Below are positions 36,046 to 49,046 of a DNA stretch of 64,000 nt, piece by piece. Position 1 is the first letter of the stretch; the number at the start of each line of letters is the position of its first letter. This DNA comes from Odobenus rosmarus divergens (taxonomy: Eukaryota; Chordata; Mammalia; Carnivora; Odobenidae). The notes under the pieces are model-generated. The model worked only from the letters and a program-made list of their open reading frames with translations, did no database searches and had not been told where the DNA came from. Where the stretch lies: contig NW_004451008.1 of the NCBI RefSeq assembly GCF_000321225.1, positions 1 to 64,000 of the forward strand, given 5' to 3'. Position numbers and translations under genes: made by a program.

Positions 36046-36234
36046 TTCCTTGGCATCATCTACATTTTCAAAATACACAAAGGCAAATCCTCTTGAACGT
36101 CTAGACTGCTGGTCATATACAATAGACACATCAGCAATGGGGCCATATTTAGAGAATACTTCTCTTAGATCTCTTTCTGTAGTGTACAAGCTCAATCCAA
36201 ATACTCCAAGACAGCAGTTGGGATCAGGATTTGC
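36046..36234 (-). CDS. TRA2B: TRA2B exon 5 (residues 112-174, RRM first part)
   Basis: Acceptor TTTCTAG, donor GTAAGT, 189 nt = 63 codons, phase 0 at both ends. It encodes ANPDPN, then the RRM: the RNP2 region CLGVFGLS, helix 1 [13 protein letters not shown], and RNP1 RGFAFVYF. Aromatics F123, F163 and F166 sit where RRM residues stack on RNA. An antisense SINEC lies only about 25 nt beyond the donor in intron 5. Confidence 0.98.
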
Positions 36235-36404
36235 CTAGAAATGGAAAAATCAATTTTAAACCTTAAAATTTATCATAAACCAAAGAAAAAATGTATATAA
36301 ATTACCCAAAATGTCACTAACAATAAAGTAGATTTAAATAAACAATTAAAATTTAAAATCAGTATGTTATGGCAATAGCTGCAAGCATTAATGGGCAGAA
36401 AAAA

Positions 36405-36770
36405 GGGGTGCCTGGGGTGGCTCAGTCAGTTAAGCATCGGACTCTTGATTTTGACTCAGGTCATGATCTCAGGGTTGATTTGAGATCAAGCCCAACATCT
36501 GGCTCCAACACTGGCCATGGAGCCTGCTTAAGATTCTCTCTCCCCCATGGGGCACCTGGGTGGCTCAGTCATTAAGCATCTGCCTTCGGCTCAGGTCATG
36601 ATCCCAGGGTCCTGGGATCGAGCCCCGCATCGGGTTCCCTGCTCAGCAGGAAGCCTGCTTCTCCCTCTCCCACTCCCCAGCCCCCCGCTTCTGTTTCCTC
36701 TCTCGCTGTCTCTGTCAAATAAATAAAATCTTAAAAAAAAGATTCTCTCTCCCTCTGCACCCCCTCCCAA
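36405..36770 (+). mobile_element. SINEC with a second SINEC nested inside
   Basis: The outer copy starts GGGGTGCCTGGGGTGGCTCAG at 36405 and resumes after the inner copy (36549-36740, starting GGGGCACCTGGGTGGCTCAG and ending AATAAAATCTTAAAA). The sequence GATTCTCTCTCCC occurs on both sides of the inner copy (36532-36544 and 36741-36753) as its target-site duplication. Confidence 0.93.
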
Positions 36771-36801
36771 AGAAAATCCTGCGAAGAGCATTTCAACCTC
36801 A

Positions 36802-36807
<6 letters not shown>

Positions 36808-36834
<27 letters not shown>
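36808..36834. repeat. (GT)n microsatellite
   Basis: About 13 GT units in TRA2B intron 4, just after the nested SINECs. Confidence 0.9.
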
Positions 36835-36836
<2 letters not shown>

Positions 36837-37381
36837 GGAGGGGGAAACAGGGACTCATACTAGTGAATACCAAAACTGGCATTTTTGTGGGGGGAGACTG
36901 GAGAGCAATTTGCCCAAGGAATTCACCTCCTAGGAATTTATTCTAGGCATAAGAATAATGAGAGTAGCATTATTTCTATAAGCCAGAGGGAGTAACTACT
37001 TCAGGGAAGATAAGCCTTAATACCCGAAATAAACTCGCTTAAAATTAAACGGAAAAACCCAGAAGCATTCTAAAGAGTATTAAAGCTAACCCAGAAAACT
37101 TCAGTAACATTAGTATGTCACATATAGATAGTAATGCACAATGGGGATTTTTTATTTGATGAGCTGAGCTACACCACTGCCACAGTATTTTGCTTACATA
37201 TGACTGATAGCTCAAATGTACACCATTACATAAGAAATACCTTTTAAATAGACTTACCTCAAAACACTAAAAAGTCTCTAAAGAACTCGTGTGTTCACTG
37301 CCAAAAGTCTACTGTCAAACGTAATCAGTTCTAATTTCGAAACAGAAGAGAGACATATTGCTTCAATTTTTTTCATCTTAC

Positions 37382-37544
37382 CCGATTCCCAACATGACGC
37401 CTGCGAGTAGACATCGGAGAATGACTGTGGCTATGCCGTCTTCGATAATCTCGACTGTAAGACCTGCTACGGGATCGTCTATGGGAGCGGGACCGAGATC
37501 TTGATCTTGTGTAATGCCTTCGAGAACTTCTTCTGGATCTAGAC
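37382..37544 (-). CDS. TRA2B: TRA2B exon 4 (residues 57-111, RS1)
   Basis: Acceptor TGTCTTACAG, donor GTAAGA, 163 nt. It encodes the second half of RS1: an [21 protein letters not shown] stretch, the block [20 protein letters not shown], and ends HVGNR in phase 0 just before the RRM. Codons are the expected AGA/CGN and TCN/AGY mix. Confidence 0.97.
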
Positions 37545-38582
37545 CTGTAAGACAAAGGCTTCAGGGTTATGACTAAATAACTGATTGATACAGCTTTTAA
37601 TTCTTCTAATAATCTGGAGTTAAAATCCCAAAGACGAAACACAATTCAGACATACATTAACATGAAATTGAGATTTTTCTTCTGTATCTAGAGTCATCTC
37701 AACTCTGCTAGAAAGAGCTCCAAACCACTATCAACTCTCTTCCATTTAAGATAAAGGAGATCAAAATTAACATACTGAAGATCAATTAACACACTAAAAA
37801 ATTTGGTAATCATAAAACATGCAGCACTTCATACTAGCTTGATTTGTGCCCCCCTTTTCCCTCAGTATAACACCCTCTATTTTTTCCGTCTCTCCCATTA
37901 TGCCCACCATTCACTTAAGATAAAATCACCATCACCATAGTTTTGTCCAGCAGTGTTTTAAAACCAATCAATCGCTCTTAACTAGAGTGATATGAAGTGT
38001 CATCTGAACCAGACAGGACACATTGTAAGAGAGAAAAGAGGTGCAGTTAATTATGCCTGATAAGAGGCATAAACTGGGGCTGTCCTGGGCAAACCAAGGA
38101 CGTATAGCCTACTCTAGACCAACATTAAAAAAAAAAAAAAAAAGTGCGCTGTGTTATCGTATTATTTTTGTTTTATATACACATGTGTATTAGACACTAC
38201 ACCTATTTATCAAGAATTGCAGTTATGAAAGCCAATGTTCTGCAGTCCATTTGTTATACTTAGACTCATAGTGAATCCTCACAATTCTGAAGAACTAGTA
38301 CTAACTCGCCTTTTAAAGATAAGGAAGCTAAGGTGGAAAAAGGTTAAGTAATCTGCCCAAGTCAGGAAAAATAGAGGTAAGATTTGAACCCTAACGCCAA
38401 AAGCCCAGGCTCTTAACCACTTAAGTCTTCTCTCCCAGAACTTATGATTAAGTACATTGCTAGTACCAATGTTAAATAAGCCAACAAATGATCTAACCCT
38501 CTCTATCTTCCTAATTTACAAAGCACACACCAATTTCAGAGCTAAGAGTAACAGAAGAAAATCCCAAGACAGTCTTTCTTAC
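37545..38582 (-). other. TRA2B: TRA2B intron 3
   Basis: Non-coding. It contains an old MIR copy near 38245-38430 and an A-run near 38128-38144; otherwise nothing recognised. Confidence 0.85.
38245..38430 (-). mobile_element. MIR SINE remnant
   Basis: Reads as the reverse complement of MIR: GTGAATCCTCACAA, then AAGATAAGGAAGCTAAGG, AGGTTAAGTAATCTGCCCAA, TTTGAACCCTAA and CTCTTAACCACTTAAG. Diverged, as expected for this ancient family. Confidence 0.8.
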
Positions 38583-38716
38583 CTAGATTCAGATCTGGAC
38601 CTGGACTTTGATCTGGAACGCCTGGAATCTTCCTTGGAGCGAGACCTTGCTGGGGTATGCCTTGCAGATTTCCCAGATCCATGAGCACTTCCACTTCTGG
38701 AAGCAGAACGGGATTC
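38583..38716 (-). CDS. TRA2B: TRA2B exon 3 (residues 13-57, RS1)
   Basis: Acceptor CTACGTGTAG precedes 38716 and donor GTAAGA follows 38583. The 134 nt encode the first half of the RS1 domain, beginning [15 protein letters not shown] and ending RSRSESR, with the last Arg codon split (AG|G). Arg-Ser dipeptides are the phosphorylation and interaction surface of SR-like proteins. In the productive transcript it joins exon 1 directly, skipping the poison exon. Confidence 0.97.
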
Positions 38717-41700
38717 CTACACGTAGATGTCAAAAGTTTAATTTGTATACTTTCTGGGCAACTTTAAAAACAAATAAGCTGCTGTGAGATAAATGGTGAG
38801 GGAAAGCAATCCCCATCCAAGATAAGAAAACACAGGTAAGGGCAGGAACTGAATATACTTGGTATATTTACGTTGCTCCAACTGACATAAGCCAATTAAC
38901 TTGAAATTCCACCTTTTCTGGAGCAGGATTAAGAGTTAACTGACCCCACTCTCTTCAGAAAGGGGTGCCAAAGCCAAGCAGTTAAGGGAACTGTCCAAGG
39001 ATTGTGTTTTGGGATTGTTACTCCATAAAGACTAGGGTGAGAAAGAATCTTATTAACTGTGACACCTATACCTTATACCTATATTTCAATCAAGTTGCCA
39101 TCAATAAAACAAAACCCTATGAAAGTCATAAAACTTACTTTTAAAATGCCTTTTTTTTCCCAAAAAGACCTTAATTTCTTAAGTTTTACTTATTTTTAAG
39201 TGGGGAAAAGAGGCAATGACAATCTATTTCAAGTCCTAGCAAAAGGCAGAAACCTAGTGGAAAGCAAGGACCAGCCTGAAGGACACTAAACCCTATTCCA
39301 TCTAACCATTGTGTGAACCCCTAAGAATCTCAAAGCAACCAGATGGAACCACAGCAGAAAGGCAGTGAACTGTGCAGAAGACCAAAGAGAGTGCCAGAGA
39401 TCTACAGCTTCCTGGGCTAAATGCAGATGAACCAGGGCAAACTGACGGGGATCTAAGAGTAAGTAGCTAGTTAGTTACATAAAGGACCTATTAAAACCAG
39501 AACAGATTAAATCAGGGGCTCCTATCAAGGTCCATGAAGGGAGGGAGTTCAGAATTGCATGTAAAAACCAAAGTCTAGGTATATACTATATAGCCATAGC
39601 TTTCCCAATCAAAACTAGACTAACCTGGTAGGTAAGTGGCACAGTAAGGAAAATCTCTAAAGAAACCAGCAAAAGAATGGGGAAACAGGGTAACTGGCTT
39701 ACCAGTGAGTCAAAACATACAGTCAACGCATAAGCAGAAAAGACATACATATAAAGTAATGGAACCAAGGAAATGTCCTGCCAAGGCACCAAAACAGAAA
39801 CAATGGATTAAGAGAACAAACCCACTCAGTCTGATAGCAAAGGTGTATCATCAAGCAAGACAACCTTGCTTTATGCTCCAACTTAAGGCAAATTAAAAGG
39901 CATAAAGTCTAGTGAGTCTTTCCACCCGAGACAGAGCAGAAATGGCCAGACCCAAAAAGAACCAAAACAGTACAGTAAGTCACTGCAGGAGTAAGACTCA
40001 ATGTTGAATAAAAGTACCACTGGAGACCTCCCTGTATGGTAAACTTTCAGAATATTCTGGCCATTCCTGAAAGGATAGAATAGGATTTTAAATTATAGCT
40101 ATAGCCTTTTTAGATTATGTTCTGTGATCTACAGCTTGATGGGAGAAAATTTGGAAGATCATTACTATGATGCTCAGGGCAAAAATTTATATGCAATACA
40201 GAAGAAACTTAAGTTTGAAGTTTAGAACAGTAAAGAAAAGAGTAACTCAGTCAGTAAAATGAGTTCTGGTCCCTAGGCCCGAAAGAACTCTAGAACTTCC
40301 CAGTAAGATTTCAGTCATTCTAAAACACGGTGTGAAGGGACATGAAATGTGACAGCCCCCTCCATCACCCCCATGGGTTGACTGTAAAAAGATTTAAAGA
40401 AAAAGATACTCTTATTAGTGAGAACAACTACCTTTAATAAGGAACGGTTAAAGGGTGTACTGCAGCTTTGGGGACCCCAATTAACAATTTCTTGGCATTC
40501 TCTGGCAAATATTCTGCACACAGACATTTAAAAGCACAATCCACCTCCCTCCTCTCCTTGGACAAAGCAGTTCTCACAAAATAGGGGTGGGGTGCAGTTT
40601 CCGGCATCTTTACCACAGGCAAAAGCTAACCTAGAAGAGAAAATAGAAAAAGGGACCCCAAAAGTTAACTGCCTTTGTTTATTCCAATGTTAGAAAAGAT
40701 TACTTCATGGAATGATTATAGCTTTTAATGGAAACCAAAGAAAACAATTTACTCTGTAAAGGAGAGGTGAATATGCCCACAGTAACAACTCATAATAAAA
40801 AGATTACCAATAAAGTAGTTATATAGTTAACAAATCAGTCAGCCTAGGGATCGGAATATAAAGGAAGAAATGGTAGAAAGCCAAGATCTCTTTTTAAGCC
40901 TCTTGTTTCATTAAACAGAAAAACCTTATCCTAGCCTACTTTACCTGTCTGCCCACTGAGAAGAGATTGTACTTTTAGCCTAGCAGATCAAGGGTCAAAG
41001 ATACAGTGTCTGTGAAATTCTAAGACTTTCCTCTCAGCCTCTTAAGACTTACTGGCTATATGCATATATATTTTGTGAGCAATCATTTCTTAGGCCAGGA
41101 ACAGAGGAAACACCAGCCAGAATGCAAAGATTTTCCCTTTTATACTGACATTTGGTTAGGCTAACACCTAAATAATGCCTCCACCTCCTCCTACCTTTCT
41201 TGTCAGGGATGTTTCTTAAAGAAGTTAGCCCCCTTTTTGTAGTTATGTTGACTCTTAGCTGGTTTGAAAATATATATTCAAGGAAATTTAGCCTGTCCAG
41301 AAGAAATGATACCTAAAATTACTAGCCAAATCTAAAAACAAAGTTAACTTAAACCTTAATCCATGGGCAAATCTACAAAACCAGCTGGGAAATCCTCCAC
41401 ATAAAGAAAACTCAAAGTCCACTCTTAGGGCTAAAAATTATGTGTCAAGGCATTAAAACCATACCAACCCCCCCCCCCCCACTACTCTGGACCTTCAATA
41501 CCTCAAGGAAAAGGATCATGAACTTAAAAGTTAATATAAATAACAAAACCAAGAAATTCCCTGAATTTTTGCTCAGGGAATCAAGTTTTTATAGATTGAT
41601 CTTAGTCATATAACTAACAACATACAACTTGAAAGGAGGTCAGAAAAAAAACTCAAGGCTTTCAACAAAATAACCATCTCCCCCTATTCCAAGAATGGCA

Positions 41701-43754
41701 CCATCTTAGAAAAACATTTTGAAGAGATAAAGAAGTGGAAACCATCTGGAACCATCAAATCACTAGGTTTCCTCTGTATTATTTTAGAAACTAGATGCAG
41801 TAAGTAAGATTTTGAACAGTGGCTCTTAAACAGAGGTATGGAGTAAACCTACATAGCATTTAAGAACACATGTCCCTAAACTAGAGCTCATTTTAGTAAC
41901 TCTGGAGGTGGTCTTCTACACTTCTTAGAAGTACCACACATATTTATGATGCTAAGTATCTTTGGTTTATTCAATTTGAGTTTTATGCTTCCTGCCTATT
42001 GATTTTTCTTGGCAAAAGCATCATCTTGGAACCTGTTTCTCTCATTTTCTCTGCCCCCCTGCAGAGGCCTATCTCCCTCTTACCTCCCCAATAGCCAGAG
42101 TGGGGGTGAGAGGAGGAAGCACTGTCAAGAATCAAAGATACTTTGGCCAACGGGTGATGGTGGTGGGGGGGGACGACCCTGAATGGATGGGATGGTCCAC
42201 CAACATCAGTGTTTAGTTTCACCATACATCTATCCAGCTTAGACCATATAATCAAATTCCAAACTGCTTTCCTTCCACTTAGAGGCTTAATAGGTCTTTC
42301 CTCTTTTGGACCCCAAGGACCTTTCAGGTCTCCTGATAAAAAGAATCCATGGACTTGAAGAGAAATAGAATATCCATTCACATCTCTCTGCCTAATCCGT
42401 AAGTAATTCGGAATGCAAAATTAACATTAACTTAATGTTACTAGTTTATACATGGCAAAAAATTTTACAAACCAGTAATTGGGACAAAGCAAAAGCTGGA
42501 AACTACTGAAAATGGGATAATTTTCTTCTCCTTGAAAACACAGAAATAATTATAAAAAGCACAGATCTCACATTGACAGTTGGCCCTAAAACCCCAGAAA
42601 ACAGACCCTTCTAGAAATGTCATTTAAGTCACTTTTTCCAAGAGCTGGAAGATCTAACTCTCACAAAGTTTTTTAGGTTGTCTTCATTTCAGGAAGGAGA
42701 AGTGATACCTCTGGCTTTCCCAACAGAGGACAACTCTTGGTTAGCTACCACTTGGTATTATTCTGACACGTATACTTGTCCCATACAACTGAAAGTAACA
42801 TTACACTGATCATCTGACTCTTTTATTCAACTAAAACAAAACACACAGATGGGGAAATAATAGAACTTGAGGTTTCTTTTGGTAAGTACTGGGAGTGGGG
42901 AACCAGAATAAAGCTACTTTATAATAATCTATACCTCTTCCCATCATTCTAACAATGAAGTGTTAATAGCGGAAAATGAGAAAAGGGAATAAAACTGTTT
43001 ACTGAATAAAGCACCTACTACTATTGCCGCTTTAAGAGAGATCCTGTTCACTTGTGTGACCCACCTCATTCTAAGGTAAACCTTTTTTTTTTTTTAAAGC
43101 AGTAATCCTAGTCATTCAGCTGGAAAAGGCATTAAATAGAAAAGAATTAAGACTCATCCTTGTGAATTTAGAACCTGCATCTTAAAAGGTAGGGCCCAAT
43201 CGGTCATAGCTTTCCACTATGCCATCTGGAAAGAAAATATTTTCATAAATGCCAAAAGGAGCTGGCTAACCTGTTCACTGGTTTGCTTCAATTTTGAGGG
43301 TTCAGTTCTATAACCATCCTGGTGACATTCTTTAGGAAAACTATGACAAACATAGAAAACATTCTATTATACATTGCTCAGTACTGAAGGATAGGGGTCA
43401 GTGAATTTTAAAAGTCCACGGAGGTGGCACAAACCACCAATTCCAACTCTGGAGGTACTCACTCATACCCCAGGACCAGCAGACTTAGATGAAAAAATCT
43501 AGAGGGACAACATGAAGCCAACTGTTACCCATGCCAGAGAGCTCATTCCTGCCTCAATATTTGACTACAAAGGGTTATTTTTTTTTAAATTGCATTTCAA
43601 TCATTTGACTAAGAAGTTAAAATTAGAATTACCTAATTTAAACGTTTCCCCTGGAAGGCACGTCTTTGCCCTGTATATATTTTCTTCTATTAAACAAATA
43701 ATGCATGCATGTTTAGCAAAATATACAGGGACACATAAACAGACTAGTAATTAC
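38717..43754 (-). other. TRA2B: TRA2B intron 1, 3' part (poison exon to exon 3)
   Basis: Non-coding, AT-rich single-copy sequence, with no SINEC or L1 recognised. It holds a poly-C run near 41470 and a minus-strand 132-codon open frame at 41983-42381 without homology or a supported splice context. Confidence 0.8.
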
Positions 43755-44030
43755 TTAGCGTAGTGCTTTCTGATTCCAGATTACTTCTTATCTTAACTTC
43801 ATTTTTATTTCTTTTCTTCATTCTTCCGTTTCAAATTCTGACTTCTTTCATCTTCCCCACTTCACACAAATTGCTCAATATTCTACAAGTGGGACTTCTG
43901 GTCTGATAATTAGCATGCATTCTTTCTTTTATTTTTTCAAATTTCAGCTTCACTTATTCCTGAGCTTCAAATACTCATTTATAAAACTTGTCAAAGGACG
44001 ACTTCCGCATTTTCCTTCTTCAACATTAAC
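43755..44030 (-). other. TRA2B: TRA2B exon 2, alternative poison exon
   Basis: Known TRA2B biology: a 276-nt alternative exon in intron 1, overlapping an ultraconserved element, is bound and activated by TRA2B protein itself, so that excess protein makes non-productive mRNA. Seen here: an acceptor TTCTATTAAG just before 44030 and a GTAATT donor just after 43755 bound exactly 276 nt. Joined to exon 1 in phase 0 it adds 26 codons and then TGA at 43950-43952. The exon is rich in GAA and AGAA, the TRA2B target motif, with more stops in other frames. The donor (CTAA before GTAATT) is weak, as expected for a regulated exon. A second acceptor, CTAGTTTCAG, lies about 65 nt further upstream and could give a longer form. 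Confidence 0.9.
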
Positions 44031-47000
44031 CTTAATAGAAAAAGAACAGGATGAAGATATTTTAAAACTCCAGGATAAAATCCAGTGCCAAAACTGAAAC
44101 TAGAAAAAAAAAAAATCCCTTTTTTTGGATTAAAAAAAAAAAAACCCTAGAATATGCAGCTCAAAAAACTGAAACTAGCCTCCTGTTGGTTCTAAAATAT
44201 AAGGTAATCAACCTCAATTGTCTACTTCAAATAGATTTATCATGCTTAAGTTGAATGCGAAGTGCGCAACTGAACATTTGCTGTTCATCTAACATTTAAG
44301 TCCTTTAATTACATTTCACACTTCTACTTATTGTATTCATCAATAGAAAATGTTAAGTGTCAAAAGCACATCTCTAGTCAAAAAGTGACACATTAATACA
44401 AAAGTGCAAGAAAGGAAAGCACGGACAATTCATTTATACAATGATGACAAGGCTCAGGGTTGGAGAGGCTTACAACTTGTGACTTGACTAGATAATGAAG
44501 TAAAGAAATGTATTTAATCTCACACATTTTTGTACTGCATATTTAAAGAGCTCTGAGAAGACAATGTCAGGGAAATCAGAAAATTTGGACTAAAGTGCTC
44601 AAAACCCACCCCTAGAGAAAGCTGCTCTAGTGACATTTTAGAGTATGAATGGTTCGACTACCAAATTTAGCACTGAAAGCATAAAAAGACCGTCAACCAA
44701 CTACTATATCCAAGTAGCTATGAAGGAAAGCAGAACAAACTTGAATCCAACAGTGGTGTTTAAATTCCCCCTCAGTGAACAAAGTATTAAAATCTTCTGC
44801 AGTCCAAAGGAGAAATCCTACTTTTTAAGGTGGCAATATTGGTAGAAAATTATAGCTCACCTCCTGAAATTATTTAAAAAACTCAACATCACTTAACAGA
44901 TCAATAAAGTATAATAGTGTCTGTTGAACACCCTGAACAAAATAAATAGTCCTCACAAAACATCCTTATTCTCCTTGTTATCCTGTACTTCACCTTATGA
45001 TCTTTCATTTGTCAACAATTTCCTCTCTACTAATTTTATTTTCTTTTGGGGTGATTGGGGTTAAAGGTTTCTTAAAAAAAGAAAAGAAAAAAGTTCTTAT
45101 AAACCTATCTGGGTATAAAGACAACCATGGCTATCACGGGAAGTGTTGTGATGTCTTTCCTAAGAAAGCACAATTTTCAGTCGTCTTTTTTGGAAAGTCA
45201 ATTATTGTTTGTTTAATCCAGGAAAAATTTTAAATAGCTTTTTATTTAAGGGAGTCACATTAATTGATTTTCTTTTAATATCCATCACTAAAATGTAATG
45301 GGAAATGTTTGCTGGCAGCACAAATGTAATCGTGGAATCAGAATGCCCAAGCAGGTTTCCTCTTTATGGCCTCCTAAAGATAACATACAGATACAGGGCT
45401 TAGATACTAGAATGGAGGCCAAAGCTCTAGGTATCAGAACTTTTCAATATGGACGCCTTCCTGCCTTTTTTTTTTTTATTACCCCTTCCCAACCATCTTC
45501 CTTCTTTTATATTCGAAGATCAAAACATGTTGCTAGATAATGTAAATATTAGGTTTATTTCAATTCAACTACTAAGCTCAAGTGGCCACTTTAATAAAAC
45601 CAGATGACCAACTACTGGGCTAATGTTAAGAGATCCAACAGAAATAAGCAGAAACTTCTCCCATCATCAACACAATTATGGCTGGAATTCAAATAACATT
45701 AAAAACATGTACAAACTCTGCAGGTTGCTGACAGATAATATCTTAAAAATTGTAACAGAGCAAAGAAAAATTTGTTGATCCTGCTAGAAATATAGAGGTT
45801 AATGCTCACATCAATGGGCTATTTTATTTCTCTGTAGTCAAACTCTACCAGAACGTTGGGTGGAGAAAAATCTTCAAAAGACGGAGAAAAATCCCTGGAG
45901 GTGGGGCAGCGCCCCTTCATCTGACTTGCCTATATCAGTTGTGTAAGCCCATCTCTTGCATCAATAATACAGACTCTGAAAAGGGGCCTCTAGCATGCTG
46001 CACTATCGGGCAATCTATGTTGATCAAAGCAGCATCTGAAAATAACGTCCACAACCTAATTCAGAAAGATTTTGGGAATTTGAAAAGTCCAATTTGCTAT
46101 AGTGAAAAATCTTTTTTTTGGCTTGCTTAAAAACAAGACTAAGTGACAACAATACCTGAAATTCAATGTAACCCATACCTCAAAAAACTACGTTGGGTAA
46201 AAACACTTAAAATTTCCTAAACTTCCATCACCATCCCTTCTAAAAAAAGAATACAATTACGAATGAAAACTGATCAACGTGACAGAATGCTAAAGCTCAA
46301 AAAATAAGACACAATTGTAGCTCTGTCCTTCTCTTGGGCAAAATGTGAACTATGAAAATGTTAATATTTATCACTTAGATTTTGGGCTTTATTGGAGATA
46401 AAGGGGGAAAAGGTAAATGCTATTAACATCTCTCACCACCTGAATTCCTCTTTAGTCTTTTACAAAACCAGAGTACTTACCTTGTAATCACGTGTAATTT
46501 CAGTTTGAAAATGCAACCTTCTAGTTCCAGACATCCATAACATTAAAACATTCTTAGTTAAAACCAAGAAAAATATTCTTCAACCTGGTTTCTTCAAGAC
46601 TCATACCTAACCAGACTCACAGTGAAACAATGCAAACTATTTCCTCCCACTGGACATTAATTCAATCCTTTATTAAAGGAATTGGTGCGATGGCTGTAAT
46701 TCTTTAGAAAGAAATAGATTCAGATGTTCCAGTTTTTGAAAATCAGAATTCAGAGTTAGGGGCTAAAAACAAAGAATACAGAAGAAAGACAACCCAAGAT
46801 TAAGCAGAAGAGAAAAACTGCAGAAATCTAAAAAGCAGTTTGATGGGATGGTATCCAGATGCTATTCATATCCATAAAGAATAAGACTAAAGATAATATA
46901 TCTACATTGCAAACATTATTTCTACAAAAACTATAGGCCATATTCTACCAGAAAATTTTCTTAAACTGCTTGCTATTGTAATCCTGACAGCAAGACAGAA

Positions 47001-49046
47001 ATCCAAACCATCTGGTTCATACAACAGTATTTCCTTGATTTCTGGATTCTCTGAGTATAGACGCATTTGTAGAATCTTAAAGAAATTACAATCATTAGGA
47101 AGGCAGAGCATTAAACCAGTGCCAAGACCAAACACACAAACATTGCATACTCTAAATACTGTGACCATTAGTGGACCTTAAAGATTACCCCCCAATATTA
47201 CTATGCACCTCCTAACTTGCTACTCTTTTACCATATTCTTACTCATCCAAATTGTGACACAGCTGCTAAGAATACTTTTTGCAAAGGTGCTGGTCAACCC
47301 TTTCCCAAAAAATGTTTGCAAGTATTTTTTGGAAAGTACTGGAAATGAATGGAACTTGGGAGATCAAAAATAATTTTGCACAGGTTGGGCTACATCAAGG
47401 AAGTCAACTCTAGAGACAGATTTTAATTTAAATCAACTTTCACATGAAAAAACCCCACAAATAAAGGTAAAAGCTACTCTGCCATAACTCAAAGTGTGAC
47501 GTGAAGCACAAAAATTCTAGAACGTACCCTAAGTATGCATTTAAAATAAGGGGACACACTTAACCACAGTTGTGTCAATATATTCACTCAATAAAGGTGA
47601 TCAAACTGAGAACAATTTACTGCACACATACAACCAGTCTGTTTAGGAAAGGAACTTCAAAAGTCAAAAGTAAGGAAAAAAGTATTTCCAGGACTATGCT
47701 GGGGCCGCAGGTACCGCAGGAATGTCTGGATTCTGGACAGCTAAATTAAGAGGGAGATGGGGTAGGTTTGCAGTGGATGGGATTCCAGCCAAACTGAGAT
47801 GGTTTGTATTACAAGTGATTACATTAACAGTACTGATTAGGCTTGTATTGATTTACATTAATAGTTTGAAGTGTTTGAGGGCCTAGAGTGGATTCACAGT
47901 AATTTTTCAGGTTCTAGAGAAGCTATTCACACCAGGCGTGTCCAAGATTATTACCCCGAATGCAACTTTTTCACTGCTTTCAGGCACTTTCAAAAGGAAG
48001 TTTTTAGCCAATCAGACCTGCCCGTTACGTACACTTAAGTCTTTTTTAATGGCATTATATCTAATCTGTTCTATTAAGCTTTAGGGTTTTGCCAGATGTT
48101 CTTTAGGAACCTCAACGTGCCTTTTTTTTTTTAAAGGTCTATTTAACCTCTTCAGGTTCCAATACACCAATTGGAAAGCAATCTACATACAAAACAAACT
48201 GCGAAATAAAACAATGTTTAAGTATTCCACTACTTCGAAGTTTAGAAACACTTCCAGGATTCAGAACTCTTATGTAAGAAAAAAATTAATTTCTAACATG
48301 CAGCTTAAAATTATTTTATAACTTTCCTTCTGTAAGAATTTAGTAAATACCTAACCTATATAAACAAGATGGGGAAAAAAACTAGGATGTTTGTTTCACT
48401 ACTAGAAAAAAAAAAACCAATTCAAGAATGTTGAAAAATTGGGATGACGCCCCTCAAGCGGTCTCAAGCCAGGAACCTACTTCCAACAGTTGTTTCTTAT
48501 GTAAATATGCCAATTCACTTTTGGACAATTTTCGTCTTCACAAGCACACCATTACAAGTAACTTATTCAGGTATATTCAACTGAGAGCTCTTCTACTCAG
48601 AAACCAGCCATTTTGTATTCTCTCAGTAGCGCAGGAAATACTCAGTAATTGTTTAGAAAACTGAAGACTTAAATTTATCATTTGCTTTCCAGTACAAACA
48701 CCAGTTACTAGTTTCAACAGTATAGTCAACTGGTAGAATCAGAAATCACAGCTTTAACAATCTGTGGGCTCAATCGAAACTTTATTACCGTAAGAAAGCA
48801 AGAGCTTAAAAATGGTAGACGCACCGGTGATGGTGTCATCAACCGTCTTAGAGAAAAGCGTAAAAAGCCAATATTCCTCTGTACCGGTAAAGCCTGGTTA
48901 TTTCAGGCTAAATCAGATTTGGCTCCAGTTACACAGTACAACAACGTTCCAGAAGATAGGAATTGTTTTTTTAAATGCCCTCCTAATGAAGGGCCCCAAA
49001 TCTGTTTTATAGCAGTTTGCTTGCTAATATATTTGAATAGATTTAC

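Larger units (their letters stand above)
36235..37381 (-). other. TRA2B: TRA2B intron 4
   Basis: Non-coding. It contains a nested pair of SINECs (36405-36770) and a (GT)n microsatellite at about 36808-36834; the rest is single-copy AT-rich sequence. Confidence 0.85.

Noticed and set aside
35959..36195. Minus-strand frame ending in a Phe run
   Set aside because: This is TRA2B exon 5 read through its donor into the antisense SINEC tail, not a separate protein.
37373..37642. Minus-strand 89-codon frame around exon 4
   Set aside because: Intron 3 read into exon 4; the real exon starts at 37544.
40434..40622. Minus-strand open frame in intron 1 that looks protein-like
   Set aside because: Too short, no family recognised, no clear acceptor/donor pair.
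41983..42381. 132-codon minus-strand open frame in TRA2B intron 1
   Set aside because: No homology recognised; His and Pro runs come from low-complexity DNA; no convincing splice sites at its ends.
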